Origin: Brasilonema sennae CENA114
GTDB lineage: Bacteria > Cyanobacteriota > Cyanobacteriia > Cyanobacteriales > Nostocaceae
DNA: 64,000 bases
Assembly (NCBI RefSeq): GCF_006968745.1
Contig: NZ_CP030118.1
Span: 2,678,654 to 2,742,653 of the forward strand
Direction of reading: 5' to 3'
In this document: piece by piece, positions 61,539 to 64,000 of the stretch
Layout of the letters: each line of letters begins with the position of its first letter
Numbering within the stretch: the stretch's first letter is position 1
The notes under the pieces: generated by a model
The model's input: only the letters and a program-made list of their open reading frames with translations
What the model was told of the DNA's origin: nothing
Database searches by the model: none
Position numbers and translations under genes: made by a program

Positions 61539-62036
61539 AGCTAAGCTGTAACCAAAACGCGCGGGTGTAAGCGGAAAGAAAAAACGATATTTTTGTACAA
61601 CAAAGCCCCTGAACCACCAAAGGTGTCAAGCAGTCCACTGATTTATTTTTCACACCCTTACACCGTTCGGACGTTCGGCGAAGCTATCTCCTGAGCCCTG
61701 AGTCCCAAAGGGACACGCTGCGCGAACGGGCACGGCTTGAGGCCGAACGGAGACGCTACGCGAACGACGCCGCTCAGCTTCCCCTCAGTCGAGCCGCTGA
61801 GCGCTCATCTTGGCGTTGCCCCAACACCCTTGCACCCCTTCTTGTTGACGCATTTACAGCAGTTAATTTGTTGGGTGGGCACTGTCTTATCGATGACAAT
61901 GGCAAATTTCAGGTAAGCAGTGTCTACCCGAAATTAGATTTGCCAATTGCGCTCATCACATAGAGAGCAAGTGGCAAAAGATTGTATTAATTTTAAGTAT
62001 TTTAGTTGAATTTGGTTGTTCTAGTTGTAAAGAATT
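61539..62036. repeat. Repeat-rich spacer between the two exoprotein genes
   Basis: About 61668-61810 is a large block of the GC-rich palindromic family (TTCGGCGAAGC, GTCCCAAAGGGACACGCTGC, GAGACGCTACGCGAACG). Near 61875, GGGTGGGCACTGTC recalls GGGCAGTGCCCACCC at 48112. Both ends are ordinary AT-rich. No gene. Confidence 0.65.
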
Positions 62037-64000
62037 TTATCTGGTTGCTGCACAGTTACTAGTAGGTGCTGGCTGCTCACGTTGTGGACCAGTTTTGGTG
62101 GGATCATAACCTACCAGTACCACCTGACCTTTGTCGTTATATATCCAGCCTTGGGCTGGTATTATCTTTTTGACAGTTGGCTGTTGAGATGGTTTCTTTT
62201 CTGTTGCAGTTGTTAAACTTACTGTACTGACGACAGGCTCAATTAAATCAACGCGCACATTGTCACTACTGAGGATTTTATTGGGATCAGATGGCAATCC
62301 GCCACGTCCGGTGATGGTGAAAGTACTACCAAAACCTTTTATACACGGATTTTGGGCCACTTGCTGTGCGGCGTCTGTAACAGTTTCTGTCAATTCAAAT
62401 AATCCCTGACTGGGGTCAATTTCGGGTGTGTTAAATTGCACAATTCCATTGAACTGCTGGCCAGCTTCAGAAATGGCGGTGATTTTACTGTCTGGGGAAC
62501 GAAATATACCTTGAGCGGTGATGAAGATTCTCCCGCCAAAGCCTTTTTCCGCATTAGCAGTGATACTGGTATCATCTAGGGCAACTAAGTTTTCAGTGTT
62601 AATCCTGATATTACCTCCACCGGCTGTGCCTTGGGCGTTTGTGGTGATGTTGCTGTTGTTACGCAAAATGAAGTCGCCAGAATTCAGGCTAATGTCCCCC
62701 TGTCCCCCTTTGGTGTTGGCGTCAATAGATGCTTGGTTGTCCAGCCGGATGTCTTTAGCGGTTGTAACTGTAATGTTGCCTGCTGCACCACTGCCAGCAT
62801 TACTGGTAGAGACTGTACCGCCATTAGTTAGAGAGAGCGATCGCGCAGTGATGTTAACTCCTCCAGCATTACCCACGCCTGATGATCCAACAGTGCTATA
62901 AAATCCACTTTTGTTTCCGTTCGTAAACTGACCATCTGCTGAGATATTGCCAGTTGCATTAACGGTGACACCCCCGCCATTTCCCTTTCCGGAGGTGCTG
63001 GCAGAGACTTGTGAGCCATTGCTTAGAGAAAAATTGTTGGTTTGTATTTGGATATCACCTCCATTACCATTGCCCAAGTTTTGTGTCTTCACACCTGTTG
63101 CGTTGAGATCAAACAGATCTGCCACTGTAATTTTGATTTCTCCACCGTTACCTGTGCCACTTGCCGTTGTATTGCTAGAAATCGCTGAGTTTTTCGCTCT
63201 TAAAGAATTTGCACGAATATTAATTTTCCCAGCGTCACCTTGACCATAGGTGCTTGTTTGTATACCTACACCTCTTCCTGATTCCAACGTACCTGCCACG
63301 GTAATGTTGATTTCTCCACCCTTGCCTCTGCTATTTTCCTGCGCTTGGCTACTAACACCTACTCCTTCTTGAAGCCGAAACGAACCTGCGGTGATATTAA
63401 TTTTTCCAGCGTCACCTCTGCCATAGGTGTTAGTAGTTATATTTGTCCCTTTGATCGTAAGAGAGTCTGCAATATTAAAGTTGATTTCTCCCCCAAAACC
63501 ACTGTTAAACGCACGGCTATTGATACCCGAATTTTCAATCTGCAAAGAATTTGCATTAATGTTAATTTTGCCAGCATTACCCGTGCCAGATGAGTCTGCT
63601 GTTATACCTGCTGTGTTAACTACCAATGGACCTTTGACACTCATATTGATGTCTCCGGCAAGACCAGTGCTATTTCCTATTGTTATGCTTACGAAGGCTG
63701 AGCCGCCTCCAATCTCCAAAGAATTTGCACCAATGTTAATGTCTCCAGCTTTACCACTGCCCCATGTCTGAATACTTACACCACTCTGATTCTGAAATGT
63801 GATGTTATTGGCATCCAGTTTAATTTGTGCGCCGTTCCCTGAACTGAAGGTGTTAGATAAGGCACTGGCTCGATTGAAAATTATAGAGTCGCCAACAATC
63901 CTAATTTCTCCCCCATTTTTATCGCCAAGGGTATCAGATAATAGAAATGATTCAGAATTTAAATTGATATTCTTACCAACGATCGCAATAGAACCGCCGC
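62037..64000 (-). CDS. Filamentous-haemagglutinin-type exoprotein, 3' part (runs off window)
   Basis: The minus-strand frame is open from the window edge (64000) to the stop at 62037, at least 654 codons; an apparent start at 63719 is only a TTG within it. The visible part is a beta-helix with AGKINI/NGGEIKITV-type units and the same C-terminal block as the next gene: FNTPEIDPSQGLFELTETV, GFGSTFTITGRGGLPSDPNK and IIPAQGWIYNDKGQVVL. The TPS secretion domain must lie beyond the window. First gene of the minus-strand exoprotein cluster, 498 bases before its paralogue. Confidence 0.88.
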   Translation of the reverse strand, partial: GGSIAIVGKNINLNSESFLLSDTLGDKNGGEIRIVGDSIIFNRASALSNTFSSGNGAQIKLDANNITFQNQSGVSIQTWGSGKAGDINIGANSLEIGGGSAFVSITIGNSTGLAGDINMSVKGPLVVNTAGITADSSGTGNAGKININANSLQIENSGINSRAFNSGFGGEINFNIADSLTIKGTNITTNTYGRGDAGKINITAGSFRLQEGVGVSSQAQENSRGKGGEINITVAGTLESGRGVGIQTSTYGQGDAGKINIRANSLRAKNSAISSNTTASGTGNGGEIKITVADLFDLNATGVKTQNLGNGNGGDIQIQTNNFSLSNGSQVSASTSGKGNGGGVTVNATGNISADGQFTNGNKSGFYSTVGSSGVGNAGGVNITARSLSLTNGGTVSTSNAGSGAAGNITVTTAKDIRLDNQASIDANTKGGQGDISLNSGDFILRNNSNITTNAQGTAGGGNIRINTENLVALDDTSITANAEKGFGGRIFITAQGIFRSPDSKITAISEAGQQFNGIVQFNTPEIDPSQGLFELTETVTDAAQQVAQNPCIKGFGSTFTITGRGGLPSDPNKILSSDNVRVDLIEPVVSTVSLTTATEKKPSQQPTVKKIIPAQGWIYNDKGQVVLVGYDPTKTGPQREQPAPTSNCAATR

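Noticed and set aside
1..64000. tRNA, rRNA, complete insertion sequence, prophage or cas genes
   Set aside because: I looked for T-loop motifs, transposase catalytic motifs, phage structural genes and Cas proteins and recognised none.

Overview
The window reads as chromosomal DNA of a filamentous, heterocyst-forming cyanobacterium (order Nostocales). Three things point there. The HIP1 octamer GCGATCGC is scattered through genes and spacers. There are cyanobacterial photosynthesis genes (Psb29/Thf1, NdhS, a CpcT/CpeT-family lyase). Above all there is a heterocyst/nitrogen-fixation block: a CnfR/PatB-type regulator, the nif-specific ferredoxin FdxB, a second cytochrome c oxidase (coxBAC) and a nitrogenase-associated ArsC-like protein. 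Short tandem heptamers and palindromic intergenic repeats, typical of these genomes, fill many spacers.

Layout. 1-3.7 kb: a co-directional cassette of glycine-rich membrane-type proteins, an HNH nuclease, two small unknown proteins and a glycine-repeat/WD40/J-domain fusion; this is the most likely place for an undescribed system. 3.9-4.8 kb: a frameshifted Rpn-type nuclease/transposase gene. 4.8-24.1 kb: mostly housekeeping genes: sugar nucleotidyltransferase, DUF1232, ExbB/ExbD, psb29, CpcT-like, STAS, hemF, mrp-rodA, ndhS, HAS-barrel, Na+/H+ antiporter, UDP-glucuronate decarboxylase plus UDP-glucose dehydrogenase, DUF2993. 24.2-26.6 kb: a gene graveyard with a coxA fragment and a phenylalanine ammonia-lyase C-terminal fragment on either side of an EF-hand gene of different composition and a cupin gene. 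26.7-36.4 kb: MscS channel, CRISPR-like mini-array, CASTOR/POLLUX-type channel, two exported TPR proteins, and a Yip1-like/giant membrane hydrolase-like pair. 36.5-39.7 kb: MarC, three toxin-antitoxin-type loci and a SET-domain protein. 40.0-42.0 kb: an EamA exporter beside a 2-oxoglutarate oxygenase. 42.0-51.4 kb: the cnfR/fdxB/cox2/nif-associated block. 51.4-55.1 kb: SRPBCC, a TM-helix-repeat channel and a fasciclin protein. 55.4-64.0 kb (minus strand): a CHAT-TPR protein downstream of two filamentous-haemagglutinin-type TpsA exoproteins, the first running off the window.

How the genes work together. The 42-51 kb block is a coherent heterocyst module. The CnfR-type regulator is known in relatives to switch on nif genes under low oxygen. 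FdxB is a candidate electron carrier to nitrogenase. The A2-type oxidase (visible YSHPAVY motif) removes oxygen. The small proteins downstream are in the same orientation. A MITE-like element sits between coxA and coxC. No tRNA, rRNA, phage or complete insertion sequence was recognised.

All functions are read from sequence motifs and memory of protein families; no database search was run.
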